64,000 nt of DNA from Bathymodiolus brooksi (GCA_963680875.1 OY804579.1:82945095-83009094); one strand, 5' to 3'. Positions 43,201-52,925 are shown, counted from the stretch's first letter. The notes: generated by a model not told the origin, from the letters alone. Numbers and translations are program-made.

Positions 43201-46200
43201 ACCACCAGGGTAGAAGTAGTGGCGCGTCTATATTATATAAAACAATTATGTACAACAAATTCATAGCATATAGTCTGTAAAACACAAAAAAATCTTTCTA
43301 AAATATATGTCATTTAAGAGTTCACATTACATATGTACTAAGCATAAAATATTTCAAAATTTAAAAATGGATAAGAAATGAGAAACATTAATATCATGAG
43401 TTCAATAAATCATGTCTAAGATCGAAGCACTCCTTTAAAAACATTTTTCCTAAAGAGTCATAAAAATATCCAACATCACTGCTAAAAAGATAGCCGATGT
43501 CCCCAATTAAGAACTGGATCTTAGCAGCAGGCAACAGTTCTGCAAAGGAAACATTAAAACCGAGGCCTTCATAAGGCTCAGGATTGAATAAACTAGAGAA
43601 CTTCAGACGGATTTCGTCGTAGACTGGACAGTCAAAAAAGACGTGCTCGAGGTCCTCGCCAACCTCAGCATTGCATAAATCGCATACATCGCTTTGGGAC
43701 ATGTTCATTCTATGCAAATACTTTTTTAGAGGAATGGTTTTCGTTCTAGCTAAAAGCTTCAATCTAGATGATCGAAAATCATTATCACATAAATAAGATT
43801 GTCTACCTATCTTAACAAAACAATTTTGATACAGGTCCAAACTGCTTTTAGTTTGCACTTCAAGCATCATTTTATTTCTCGTGTTTGTTCCAAACATCGA
43901 GTTCAGGGAGGCTTGACTTTGGCTTTCGAAACAAGAAACATCAGGAGTGACATCACGTATTTTGTCTAGGTTCAGGGTATCGTAATCCCAAAATGTGTCA
44001 TTATTGTTAATCATTTCGTTATATACCTGCTTACACAAACGATGATTTGGTAGTCGTAACAGACGTTTGTAGTATGAGATTCTCTGTCTATCGATAAAGA
44101 CGGACAAAGGTTCCCATCCTAGTTCCAATAATATTGCAGCCTTTGGAATGTTAAGTTTTGTACGGAGAATAATTTTAGCTGCTTTGTATTGCCAACTATC
44201 CAGTGAGTCTTTACTGGCTTGGGACAGTGGCATCCAGACCGCGCATGCATGGGTTAGCGAAGGTCTGATAACCGAGTTCCACAAAGCATCCCCAAAATTT
44301 AATCGGTTGAAATCGCCGTGCTCCTCAAGCCCACGAATCATATAGTTCAGTTGTTTATCAGCTTTTTCCTTGAGAAAATTACAAATGTGGAAATTTGATT
44401 TTAAGGTACGGTTTACAAAATAACCAAGATATTTGTATTCGTTTACCTCTTCAATTGATTCATCCCCTAATTTCCAGGTTGAGTTATTATTTATCCTCTT
44501 CCCCACAACCATGACTTTAGATTTTTTCGAATTAAACTTTAGGTTCCATTTTTTGGCAAATAGGTGCGAAATTTGCAAGAGAGTCTGAAGTTCTCCAGGA
44601 GATTCTGCCATTAAAACAACATCGTCCGCGAACAGGAGACAGTTAGTCAGATTTAATGATATATTTACACCGATATTTTGATCACTCAATATCTGAACAA
44701 GGTCGTTCATTAACACAGAGAAAAGGGTGGGGACAAAACACAACCCTGTTTAACACCATACTCTTGATCGAAATAATCGGACTCGTAATCATTAAATACA
44801 ACTTTATTCTTAACATTTCTATAAATTTCTTTTATTAAACGCCACGGTTTGCCTTGAATGCCGCTTTCCCAGAGTTTAGCAAGAAGTCCCTCCCGCCAAA
44901 CTCTGTCAAAGGCCTTCGATAGATCAAGAAAAGCAATATACAAGGGTTTCTTCGAAGACTTTGCAAGGGAACAAATACCGTGTAGCGTGAATATATGGTC
45001 TTCTATCCGCCTATCTTTCCTAAATGCGCCTTGTGATTCACCAAGTATATTGCTAGATTCAAGATGGTTAACAGCTGTGCTTTCGATGGTTTTTGTACAC
45101 ATTAGAGGATAATGTTATTCCTCTATAATTATCAATGTCATATAGAGAACCGGATTTGTGCAAGGGCCTTATAATACCGCTATGCCAATCGTCTGGTATA
45201 ACCTCAATATCAGATATTGCCGTAAACATATCTACAAGCGAACGGATCATTATATCTCCCCCGAATTTCAGAAAAACATTAGGAATTTCGTCAATACCTG
45301 GTGCTTTACCGGATTTTAGTTTCATAAGTGTATTTGAGATGGATTCCTTTGTAAATAAAATAGACAGCGTATTTTCGTCCGTCCCCGCTAACTCATCATT
45401 TTCTTTCATAAAATTTAAAATGCGCTCTTTAGAATCAGACTTTAGAGTAGAATTAACACCAAGAGAACTGAAGTGTTTGCCTAATGCATTATTTATCTCA
45501 TCACGCTCTTCTAACATATGTGATTTCGTAATAGGATCAATTATCTGACTAACACTTTTTTTGTACTTTTGGGCCCTTTAAAAGATTCCAGAAAGCCTTA
45601 CTTTTATTTCGACTTTTACAACCGCTATTTCCAAGAAGTTTCATTTTATTTTGAAACTCTTTCTGTTTGATTGCGGTTTGTAATTTTTCCTTTCGTTTTC
45701 GATATAAGCCTGAGATACGTTTCCCCAAATCGCTATCATGACAGTAAGATTTATTATGAATTCGTTGCACTTTGTTTACATCTTGTCTAGCCTTCAATAG
45801 CTTATTTAAGTCCTTGTCCCAAAAATTTCGATAATTTTTTACTCTAGGGATTTTCCGTATTACTGACTCGGCGGCCCCATTAACCTTTGTTTTCCAAAAA
45901 CTCCATAGAGTGTTAATATCATTATTTTTATTAACCCAATCAGCAGTAAACGATGATTCAAGGTAATTTTGAAAAGAATCCCAATCTGTGACATCTGTAA
46001 TTTTCCAGAAGAATCTATCTTTACTTTTTGACATGGTTTTAATCTCCTTTGTGTCCGTGTTACACAAGCAGGTACTTATTATTACATGATCACTATGGAG
46101 GTCATATTGACCGTCCTCGTCGATAAAAACCGAGTTTACATTGTTAGCTAATTGTTTCGACAACAACACGTAATCTATAGTTGAACGTTGATCATTTAGA

Positions 46201-49200
46201 ATTCTAGTGAAGAGACCCTTACAGCAAACTAAGGAATTAACAACTGTAAGTTCGGTTGCCTCAATAAATTGTCGAAGCCTACCACCGTTATAACTTTGTT
46301 TGTCAACGGATAATATAGTATTTCCGGTAAAATCGCATTTTCGTACGCAACGACCGTTAAAATCGCCCGATAAACATATTTCATAACCAAGAGACGCGAA
46401 GTGGGAACAGTTTTCTAACAATTCGTAGAAAAGACTATCAGTTAGGTCCTTGTTTACTCCGTCATTTGGGAAATAAACAGTTCCTATGGCAGTCTTTACT
46501 CCATTTAAGCGACCTAATATCCAGAAACGTTTAAAATCATCGTCTCGACTGCTATTCAGATTTCCATCTAGTATAGGAAAATCGGTTTTTACGCATATAC
46601 CAATTCCAACTTTATCTTTTACCGACTTACGACATTTGCCAAACCAATTATAACCTGTGTGTAGAAGCTAAGGCTTGTCATCAGACCGAAGAAATGTTTC
46701 CGCTAAAGAAAGTATATCCGGAGAATTATCTTCAAGATGTTTATTCACTACATGGATTGTACTCCTTATACCCCTTATATTTAAAAAGTCAATTTTGGAT
46801 TTTAAAGATTTACATTGTTTCTTACCAACACCTCCTCTGCGGTGACGACGTTTAGTCTTTAATTTTCCTACACCGACTTTAAAAACAGAACTGTTGCCTG
46901 AAACGGCACAATCATGCTGGCCATCTACCTAATAATTACAAAAACGTTCCTTATGGCCATGTTCATGACACCTGTTACATGAGATAAAATTACCATGACG
47001 ACAGTTTTTTGCTACGTGATTATGTTCTCCACAGTACCAACAGCCAACTCCATTTCTACCATACCCACTATAATTCTCAGACTGAACATCGTTTACACTG
47101 TCTGTCCTATCATATCTACGTGTATTTCTCACATCATCACCACTCTTCATCTGCATATTCTTCCTTATACCGTCCACTCTCCTACGCGTGTTCCTCACAT
47201 GATCTCTATCACTCATCAGTGCACCACTCCTTACACTCTCGACCCTCATACCATGTAGTCGGTTATGATCATAGCGATCTATGCTTTTTGCCCCTGCTCC
47301 CCGATTGGTATGTCGAATGCCCCGTCTATAACATCTGTGCTTCTGTCCTTGACCACCATGATCATTTCCAGACCCACACTGTGCAAAAGTAGCAGTACAT
47401 TTAATGCCTAAATTGTCTGCCAACTTCGCAGTTCCTTTACTATTAAGATGTATACCATCAATATTATATAGTTCAGCGTTGACAGCACCATTTTGAAGTC
47501 TGAAAGTGACTTCGTTATTGATAAATAGACAGTTTTCATCATTAGCTAATTTACTCAGTATTGTGTTACCTTTTGTAATGTTACCATGTTTGTCGTCTAA
47601 CCTAGGACAAATTGAAGAGATAACGACATTGTCACATTTAGATTTGGCAGTATTGACTATAATGTTATAATCGTCGTTGAGAGACTCTGTATCGAAATGC
47701 TCGCTGACGCAGTCGTTACTTCCAACCTGTAGGATGATATTTTGGTAGGATTCATCGTTTGAGCTGCTTAGTAATTTAGCTGTGATATCAGATACTCTAC
47801 CACCTCTGACACATATAGGGTCGGTATGACAGTCAAAGGTGTATTTTGTAATTTCCCGTATAACACAGCTTCCCACCAGTAAGGTTCCGCGTCGTTTCTT
47901 CTCTTCTTCCAACTCAGTGTTTGGCGGGTGTATATTCTCAGCTTCCGGTTGACTGTTTTGAGCTCCCTTTTTGAGTCTGTCCCGTAGTCGACTATTCTCC
48001 TCCTGCGAATGAACAAGTTCTGCTGATTTTTGAGCCAACTTTGTCTGTACATCTTCGTATTGTCCAACGAAGCTGAGTAGGACTGATTCAATATGTTTTA
48101 TCCTAGTGGACAACAATCTGCATTCTGAGCATACCCAGAAACCGGTCTCGTTATCGCAGTCATCGGTGATACATCTTGTATGGAACCAGATTTGGCAAAA
48201 GTTGCATCTTATCATATCGCTCACCATCTGAGAATCATTACAAATGCAAAGTGTAATGTTAGTGTCAGTTGAAGACTTCTTATTCGACTTCCTACCCTTT
48301 TTCCCTTTTTGTCCTTTCGGGTTGTCGACAACAGTTTGTCCCTGTCCTGTTATATTGCTCGAATTTAAGACGTCGCTATCAGAGTTTTTAATAGTTTCTA
48401 GCGCATCGCTGTTTGCTACAGTTTTAGCAACGGTAATACTGTCATTACATTCATCCTGTGCCGACTGGTTGAGGGTTTCAATTTCTGGTTCGTTTTGAGT
48501 TATGAAAAGTTCGCTAAATGAGTCTGACACTGACTTGGCATCCGTGCTGGAGGATTTATTCGCTGTGTTAACAGCGGTTTGACGTCTAGTCTTCCTCGGA
48601 GATATATCAGTTTCTATGTTCTCCTGTCGTCTTTTTCGTCCCAATTGATTCTGACTCTCATTATTAAGAGCGTTAGACATATAATGACACTCTGTTTTAA
48701 TAGTCTCATCTGGAATGGACTTGTCGACACATTCTCTCAATTCGTCATACATCTGATCTCTGTATTTAAATTTATTAAACTTTGCTAGTTCATCAATCGC
48801 CAAGTTTCGGACAATTTCCAAATATTTTTCTTTTATTCTATTCTCGCACTCCATATAATTATTTCTGACATCAGTTGGTAACTTTAACACATCCATAGTA
48901 AATCTAACGGTACCGTTACACTATATGTGTAAAACCTGCTTCTGGCAATGTAGGGTCCAAAGTCCAATCTCGTTAGCACGGCCGATCCGTTAGTGTGTGT
49001 ATAAAAAAAAAAAAAAAAAAAATGTTTTCCTAGTGAGTAGATTTCATGGTTGTGATATGTGAAGTTTTGCATAATGTTTACAAAAGTCAAATGTCATAAA
49101 AGATCATAAACTCACGTATCATGAATCTAAATAATGTCCTTAAACACACTATTTTCCTAAATTTGTGAATAAGCATCGGTGAAATTGTTGACCACCACTG

Positions 49201-49463
49201 TTTAAACTTTCTTTTCGTAGCATCCGTTATGCTTCTTAATTATGCATTCATCGTAAAATTTTAAATGTAATTGTAGACATACCCCCTCCCGACTTCATTT
49301 CTTTCATCTGTTGTGTCAATATGTTAATCATGTTTTCCATACTAGCCAACCTATTTGCTACATCGGGATCGTTAAGCAAAAGACGCTTCTGTTTTGTGTT
49401 TCCATCACCTAAGGTCACCAATATACTCAGTACAAATAAATACAGAACAATATTTCCGACCAT
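39822..49463 (-). CDS. Gene B: secreted short-chain collagen C4-like protein (three exons)
   Basis: Predicted CDS join of 49283-49463, 41035-41106 and 39822-40297 on the minus strand: 729 nt, 242 aa, all introns in phase 1 with GT-AG ends. Residues 1 to about 21 form a signal peptide. A KRLLLNDPDV block and a short amphipathic, possibly coiled-coil segment follow to about residue 57. The (R/K)WG(K/R)SVC motif and a large Cys-rich domain make up the rest, with 10 cysteines and one N-x-T site near the start of exon 3. No Gly-X-Y repeat is present, so 'collagen' reflects similarity to the C-terminal domain only. The family is expanded in molluscs and its function is not established; an extracellular, possibly multimeric role is inferred. 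Intron 1 (about 8.2 kb) holds a sense-strand LINE. Confidence 0.85.
40384..40517 (+). repeat. Fragment of bivalve dispersed repeat (3' part)
   Basis: 'gatctttagttttatgtg' through 'cattgtgttgtctgtcc' to 'cccattggtatcttc' matches the 3' portion of the fuller copy at 61294-61640 and the fragments near 50667 and 51060. It lies in intron 2 of gene B. Confidence 0.6.
40518..41034. other. Intron 2 of gene B, remaining sequence
   Basis: AT-rich intron sequence with no further exon or repeat recognised. Confidence 0.5.
41035..41106 (-). CDS. Gene B exon 2 (72 nt)
   Basis: Acceptor CTGTAG before 41106 and donor GTTAGT after 41035. It encodes AGSTYTRWGKSVCTGDHTEL followed by VYS and a split Gly. Phase 1 at both ends matches exons 1 and 3 exactly. 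Gene A has a 72-nt counterpart at 54964-55035 with the same RWG-x-SVCTG and VYSG landmarks, which supports both. Confidence 0.88.
41107..41654. other. Intron 1 of gene B, 3' portion
   Basis: AT-rich sequence without recognised genes. A small palindromic stretch around 'ggaccggtagtatatagaccgg' is visible near 41434, possibly part of a decayed element. Confidence 0.4.
41655..41892 (+). repeat. Direct repeat, copy 1 (pairs with 42491-42729)
   Basis: About 238 bp, including 'tttgctatttgatgtcattt' and 'gcaaactagctaggattctg', is repeated 836 bp downstream at roughly 90% or better identity by eye. It may be a long terminal repeat or part of a duplicated nonautonomous element. No coding region lies between the copies. 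Confidence 0.8.
42028..42176 (+). repeat. Tandem duplication, period about 74 bp
   Basis: 'gattgtttactggtat' starts at 42028 and 42102, and each copy continues through 'gcaatttctgtaaa' to 'tttcacagg'. Two imperfect copies. The unit has no sequence similarity to the 75-bp satellite. Confidence 0.8.
42177..42400 (+). repeat. Tandem duplication, period about 112 bp
   Basis: 'ggtcagtgcatgatc' occurs at 42177 and 42289. Both copies continue with 'attaatgt', 'ggtcaacatctatt' and a diverged 'ctttgcaaac...gccga' end. It directly abuts the 74-bp tandem pair. Confidence 0.78.
42491..42729 (+). repeat. Direct repeat, copy 2 (pairs with 41655-41892)
   Basis: Second copy of the repeat described at 41655. 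Together with the two tandem pairs between them, the whole tract 41655-42729 is built of layered direct repeats. Confidence 0.8.
42794..43088. mobile_element. MITE-like foldback element
   Basis: Imperfect inverted repeats face each other. The left arm, about 42794-42880, ends in 'aatcctcgtt'; the right arm, about 43022-43088, begins 'aacgaggatt'. They share the 'gggtcaact'/'agttgactc' and 'gcatc'/'gatgc' landmarks. The spacer is about 140 bp and AT-rich, with no coding capacity. This is consistent with a nonautonomous DNA transposon; target-site duplications were not identified. Confidence 0.6.
43179..43213 (-). other. Two small hairpins near the 3' end of the sense-strand LINE
   Basis: CCCC-tttacaac-GGGG (43179-43195) is followed by ctacc-accag-ggtag (43199-43213). 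Tandem 3' hairpins of this kind are often template-recognition structures for LINE reverse transcriptases. That role is inferred from position only. Confidence 0.5.
43394..46928 (-). pseudogene. LINE ORF2: endonuclease-reverse transcriptase, disrupted
   Basis: Follows ORF1 in the same frame directly after its TAG stop, with no in-frame Met seen before the second TAG. An exonuclease-endonuclease-phosphatase (APE) domain shows LNIRG, LAET, SGDFNGR and SDHVI. The RT shows YRGITL, LDLSKAFDRV, GVKQGCVLSP and FADD (44621-44632). A C-terminal C-x2-C-x7-H-x4-C finger follows. Disablements are an in-frame TAG (46668-46670), one extra A in an A7 run (45556-45562), one extra A in an A5 run (45090-45094) and one missing C in a C run (44729-44732). 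Real decay or homopolymer sequencing error would both fit. Confidence 0.88.
46929..48896 (-). CDS. LINE ORF1: PHD finger, SGNH esterase and CCHC knuckle protein
   Basis: Intact, 655 codons. A basic N-terminal region holds RKTRR and KGQKGKKGRK stretches. The PHD finger (about residues 217-259) uses C217, C219, C231, C234, H239, C242, C256 and C259. A coiled coil follows (about 262-310). The SGNH/GDSL esterase-like domain (about 337-495) has Ser343 in VGSC, Asn394 in VGSND, and Asp480 and His483 in DGIH. An Arg/Gly-rich linker leads to two CCHC zinc knuckles near the C terminus (CWYCGEHNHVAKNC and CNRCHEHGHKERFC). It probably binds element RNA; the esterase role in LINEs is unresolved. This is a transposon protein, not a host chromatin gene. 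Confidence 0.88.
   Translation of the reverse strand: MDVLKLPTDVRNNYMECENRIKEKYLEIVRNLAIDELAKFNKFKYRDQMYDELRECVDKSIPDETIKTECHYMSNALNNESQNQLGRKRRQENIETDISPRKTRRQTAVNTANKSSSTDAKSVSDSFSELFITQNEPEIETLNQSAQDECNDSITVAKTVANSDALETIKNSDSDVLNSSNITGQGQTVVDNPKGQKGKKGRKSNKKSSTDTNITLCICNDSQMVSDMIRCNFCQIWFHTRCITDDCDNETGFWVCSECRLLSTRIKHIESVLLSFVGQYEDVQTKLAQKSAELVHSQEENSRLRDRLKKGAQNSQPEAENIHPPNTELEEEKKRRGTLLVGSCVIREITKYTFDCHTDPICVRGGRVSDITAKLLSSSNDESYQNIILQVGSNDCVSEHFDTESLNDDYNIIVNTAKSKCDNVVISSICPRLDDKHGNITKGNTILSKLANDENCLFINNEVTFRLQNGAVNAELYNIDGIHLNSKGTAKLADNLGIKCTATFAQCGSGNDHGGQGQKHRCYRRGIRHTNRGAGAKSIDRYDHNRLHGMRVESVRSGALMSDRDHVRNTRRRVDGIRKNMQMKSGDDVRNTRRYDRTDSVNDVQSENYSGYGRNGVGCWYCGEHNHVAKNCRHGNFISCNRCHEHGHKERFCNY
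49003..49022 (+). repeat. (A)20 homopolymer run
   Basis: Twenty consecutive A on the plus strand (T on the LINE sense strand) at the 5' border of the sense-strand LINE. It may be a microsatellite or the tail of another insertion on the plus strand. Confidence 0.85.
49283..49463 (-). CDS. Gene B exon 1: signal peptide and helical segment
   Basis: ATG at 49461-49463 opens MVGNIVLYLFVLSILVTLGD, a classical signal peptide. NTKQKR, LLLNDPDV and a Met/Gln-rich helix to KSGG follow. The donor is GTATGT after 49283, leaving one nt (phase 1) that joins exon 2 as GGT. An upstream in-frame ATG at 49542-49544 exists, but it would put 27 extra residues before the signal peptide, and gene A supports the downstream start. 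Confidence 0.85.
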
Positions 49464-49550
49464 TTTGAAGACACAATTAGCTACCTGTATGAAAGGTAAC
49501 AGCAATCTATTAGAGTACAAGAAAGATAGATAAGAATAATACATTTGGTA

Positions 49551-49583
49551 TATTAAAATACGTGCTGTGTATTTAAATAAATC
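49551..49583 (-). promoter_or_regulatory. Possible TATA-like promoter of gene B
   Basis: Two minus-strand AT boxes, TATTTTAATA (49551-49560) and TTATTTAAATAC (about 49570-49581), lie 90-120 bp before the ATG. A similar TATTTAATA box precedes gene A. The assignment rests on position and this similarity only. Confidence 0.3.
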
Positions 49584-49604
49584 GTTAGTACATCAATAGA
49601 CAGT

Positions 49605-49854
49605 TGAGGGGCCGTCGTGGTCGTGATCGTGTGGTAGTTAGATTTACAACTATCTATGTAATCAGTGCCTATCACCACTAATGATGTGAGTTCGAAACCC
49701 AGGTGAGATGTACTCGATACAACATTATACAATAAAGTTTGTCAGTGACTTGCGACAGGTTGATGGTTTTCTCCGGGTACTCCGGTTTCCTCCACCAATA
49801 AACCGACCGCTACGATATAAATGAAATATTGTTGAAAGTGAAGTTAAACACAAT

Positions 49855-49858
<4 letters not shown>
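49605..49858 (+). mobile_element. tRNA-derived SINE, bivalve core type
   Basis: Head 'ggccgtcgtggtcgtgatcg', B-box 'gttcgaaaccc', 'cagtgacttgcgacagg', core 'tctccgggtactccgg' and tail 'gaaatattgttgaaagtg', ending in a CT microsatellite. It is among the least eroded copies in the window and lies about 140 bp upstream of gene B. Confidence 0.8.

Positions 49859-49899
<41 letters not shown>
49859..49899 (+). repeat. (CT)n microsatellite
   Basis: About 20 uninterrupted CT units directly follow the SINE tail, so it probably grew from the SINE 3' terminus. Confidence 0.95.
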
Positions 49900-49902
<3 letters not shown>

Positions 49903-50282
49903 ATGTGCTACTAGAGATGAGCCGCCAAAATAGTGTTGCTATTTTCACTTAAGAATATATCATTAGGTCGCTATAATCTGACGAAATATATGAAAAACCC
50001 GAATTTATTGACATAAATCATATATGAAACAACCCCAGTTATTCATAGGCAAATCTTGTTTATCCTCCCATCTAAACTTATTTTTGTATTTATAGAAAAT
50101 ATTTGAATATGACATAAAATATAATGATAAGGAAAATATATGAATAAGAATTAAAAAAATTATGAAATTTGAAATATATAAATAGGTGAGTCATCCAAGT
50201 CTAAGCAGCGCATCCCTCTCAATTAAAATACTCTCAAATATGTTGGCTTATATACAGGATACTTACCATACACACCTCACCT
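49900..50282. other. AT-rich intergenic sequence, nothing recognised
   Basis: No exon, element or conserved site seen. Confidence 0.4.
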
Positions 50283-50530
50283 GATATAATTCGGTTTTAG
50301 TGAGGTTTGTGTTGCTTTATATTACGGAATGTCTGTGTTACAAATGACCACGGAAATGTTACATGTTGATTGTCGTTATCACAATCCCGTCCTATTCTCA
50401 TTTATGAATTATCACCGGATTTTTATCAAGATTATTCAACAGGTGCCACTAGTGGGGTAGGAACTGCTTTCTGGAGCATTTGAGTTCTGAGTTCAGCCCC
50501 GTTTTTAGTGGGGTTCATGTAATATGATTA
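50283..50530 (+). repeat. Bivalve dispersed repeat copy (eroded)
   Basis: 'gttacaaatgaccacgg', 'tatcaccggattttt', 'ggtgccactagtggggtagg' and 'ttttagtggggttc' match the order of landmarks in the copy at 61294-61640. The 5' 60 bp may be a second, truncated piece of the same family. Confidence 0.65.
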
Positions 50531-50666
50531 AATTTCGAAAAAGGGACAGAATAATATATTTTATTTGGACCAATGTCAGTATGAGTGGTGGTAGTTTTAT
50601 ATGGTTTATATTTTTTTTTTTAATTTACAGTTCCTAATTAATGTAGCTATTATTAATATATTAAAG

Positions 50667-50762
50667 GCCAACAGGACAAACAATGTTCTACAAAACATTA
50701 CACATAAAACTAAAGATCGAGAAACACGAATCCCACTAAAACCTGTTTGCTACGGAAGGGTA
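50667..50762 (-). repeat. Dispersed repeat fragment, inverted
   Basis: Its reverse complement contains 'cgatctttagttttatgtgt' and 'aatgttttgtag', the same stretch as in the plus-strand copy near 61490-61530. With 50283-50530 it forms an opposed pair. Confidence 0.6.
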
Positions 50763-50789
50763 AATGGTTCCTGCTCCACTTGTGGCACC

Positions 50790-50900
50790 GTCGTGATAAA
50801 GTATGTCAATGACTTGCGGAAAGATGGAGGTGTTTTCCCCACTTATAAATCTGATTGCCACAATATACGTGAAATATTGCCAAAAGTGAAATTAAGAACT
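50790..50900 (+). repeat. Degenerate SINE remnant
   Basis: 'caatgacttgcgg' and 'gtgaaatattgccaaaagtg' follow the order of the SINE 3' half, but the core block is eroded. Old copy. Confidence 0.45.
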
Positions 50901-51059
50901 GGTATCCTTACAATGTCTTGGGGATAATTAAGAAATGTATAGCTACATTTAGAAATTGGTAGGTAAATTATCTTATGAAATCTCTACCATTGAACAGATC
51001 GGTCAATGACAAGTCTAACACGGAAATTGAGACATTGCTGTACTGTTTAAGAAGAGGTT

Positions 51060-51205
51060 TCATGTAACTTAAATAGCAATGTATTTTGTAACACATTACA
51101 TCATTGTTTGTCTTTTGATCCTTTGATCCCATTGTGTTGTCTGTCCTTCTTCGAATTGTGGCTTCTTCTTGTCTCCCTTTGATATCTTCAAGCTTCTCTT
51201 AAGTA
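51060..51205 (+). repeat. Dispersed repeat fragment (3' part)
   Basis: 'cattgtttgtcttttgatcc', 'cattgtgttgtctgtcc' and 'tttgatatcttc' match the 3' half of the family seen at 40384 and 61294. Confidence 0.5.
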
Positions 51206-52111
51206 CGTGTTCCTGTCACATTGTGTTTATCAAGACTACCAATGTGTTCTCGAATGCACAAAGCGTCTACGTTTAAGGACAAATATAACGGAATTTGTTT
51301 CTTATGATATCTTTTTTCAACATTTTAAGTTTTTCGCATAACAGGAATACAAATTCGGCTTAACTTGCTGGTACAATATTAAGATAAGAAAGTATAGACG
51401 GTAATGGTCAACAATTCCACCAATATCAACAAAAGATACAACATACTTTAACACAAATCATTGAACAGAAAAAAGACCACGATATATGGCATCGGAAACC
51501 AGGTGCAGACTTTGGACAAGTACAAAACATGTGGCGAGTTAAGCCGATTAATGGGATTAATACCCTTGCTACTTGATAAATGGGTCTTCAACGATAATAC
51601 AGATATAAACAAACGATGTAAACCTGCACATATTTCCTCTACTCAAAACGACCACACACTATCACAAATATGAATGAAAACATACACATTGACAGAATAA
51701 TCCCAGGAATACTCATAGTGAATTGACTACTAGCCATAAAGGTAGAATCTGGTGGTTATAGACCATGATCTTAGGACAAACTCTCATTACTGATACTACT
51801 AACATATCTAATAACAATAAGTAATAATTGTCTACAGAAATTAATGGTCTTCGTAAGAGACTAGAATAAATAGGTAATCAATTTGCTGCTATCAAATAAT
51901 AATTTAATTTGATCTAAATATTTCAATCTGATTGGCTAATCCGCCTGGAGAAAATTTTGGTTATACTCGATAACCTGGGTTGGTATTGTGACGTCACCAA
52001 CGTGTTCATCCGCCAACGACAAATTCAAAAACACGAAATAATCGTAATTAAAATCGAGGAATCATTAAATTTTGCTGTGAAAATTAAATTATAAGGAATA
52101 TTTGAAAGTGC
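51206..52111. other. Intergenic region between genes A and B
   Basis: Mostly AT-rich with no recognised exon. A perfect TGACGTCA octamer lies at about 51989, the consensus CREB/ATF site, in 'attgtgacgtcaccaa'; no functional claim can be made from one site. The stretch from about 51905 may be the outer part of the foldback that follows. Confidence 0.35.
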
Positions 52112-52230
52112 TGAACAGGTTATACTTGTATAAATTGGTTTAGGTAAGTTTACGCTTTTCATAAACCGCTTCGCAGTTTATTAAGCGTAAGCTGACTCAA
52201 ACCAGGTTATTTCGTAAAACCTGTTCAACA
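52112..52230. mobile_element. Foldback palindrome 1
   Basis: Arms 'gaacaggttatac...tttacgctt' and its imperfect reverse complement 'aagcgtaag...gtaaaacctgttc' enclose an inner ataaac/gtttat stem. The result is a cruciform-capable structure typical of MITE or foldback elements. Confidence 0.6.
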
Positions 52231-52245
52231 ATTTCAAATTAAGGA

Positions 52246-52399
52246 ATAACAGTACTGTATTTGAAGAGTTGTCGGTGTCAATTATGGATTTGGAGGTCGC
52301 AAATGCGTTTTACTGGCGACGCGAATGGATAGTAAATTCGATTTGCGACCATCAAATCTCCAATTGATGCCGTGCAATTTTCAAATATAATACAGTTAT
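52246..52399. mobile_element. Foldback palindrome 2
   Basis: Left arm 52246-52304 (from 'aacagtactgtatttgaa' to 'ggtcgcaaat') pairs imperfectly with right arm 52341-52399 (from 'atttgcgacc' to 'aatacagttat') across a 36-bp loop. It starts 16 bp after foldback 1, so the two may be one composite element. Confidence 0.65.
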
Positions 52400-52910
52400 C
52401 TCCTAAACAGGCCGTCAGCGTCAAATTCATAGTCGGAAATATCTGGGTCAGCCATATTGTTTACAAACAAGTGCATTCGGCGTAGGAATATAGCATTCCT
52501 TCAAATGAAAATACACGTTACATTATAATTGCATTAGAATATTCAGTAATTGAAGATAAAATAGTATGATAATATGGAATGAGATATAAATCTGCTGATT
52601 TACTTGTTAAATTTTCTAGTTGTATCAGCAGATTATCTATATTTTTAGCAAATTTAAACTGCCTCAAAGAATCAACTATAGTTGCTAAGTCACAGCTTTT
52701 ACGAAAAAGAAAAGAATTTTCAAGGATTTTACAAGTTTAGATGTGTCGTATTTTAACTTTGCTAGCTTTGTCGCACTTTTAGTCAGATTTCTGCTTGTAG
52801 AACTTGTAGAACTTGTATTTCTATGTTTATTATACAAATAAAATTAGTCTTTCCTTATTAACTGATAAAATTAATATACAACTCAATTGTTTACAAGCAA
52901 CACAAATGTA
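52400..52910. other. Downstream flank of gene A, nothing recognised
   Basis: AT-rich sequence with no recognised feature except short direct repeats ('cttgtagaacttgtagaacttg' near 52794). Confidence 0.4.
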
Positions 52911-52916
52911 TTTATT
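52911..52916 (-). promoter_or_regulatory. Candidate polyadenylation signal of gene A
   Basis: AATAAA on the minus strand begins about 10 nt after the TGA stop of gene A. In genes B and C the hexamer overlaps the stop itself. Confidence 0.5.
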
Positions 52917-52925
52917 TAAATTGAT

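Larger units (their letters stand above)
43155..49002 (-). mobile_element. LINE-1 of window: two-ORF APE-type non-LTR retrotransposon
   Basis: A nearly full-length element in intron 1 of gene B, in sense with the gene. In order on the minus strand: short 5' UTR, intact ORF1 (48896-46929), broken ORF2 (46928-43394), and a 3' UTR ending in an AT-rich tail near 43155-43172. An ORF1 with PHD and SGNH-esterase domains is a known feature of CR1-like LINEs. The RT sequence could also suggest another APE-LINE clade, so the clade is left open. Target-site duplications are not evident and both ends are estimates. Confidence 0.85.

Noticed and set aside
47009..47392. His/Ser-rich open frames opposite LINE ORF1
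   Set aside because: They are shadow frames of the Arg-rich linker of ORF1, with no independent evidence.
46929..48896. Host chromatin gene because of its PHD finger
   Set aside because: It also has an SGNH esterase and CCHC knuckles and is followed in the same frame by an endonuclease-reverse transcriptase, so it is LINE ORF1.
49461..49544. Upstream ATG at 49542-49544 as the start of gene B
   Set aside because: It would place 27 residues before a typical signal peptide. Gene A begins directly with its signal peptide.
50601..50927. 108-codon open frame as a gene
   Set aside because: It lies across the inverted dispersed-repeat fragment and a degenerate SINE, with no family match or conserved motif.
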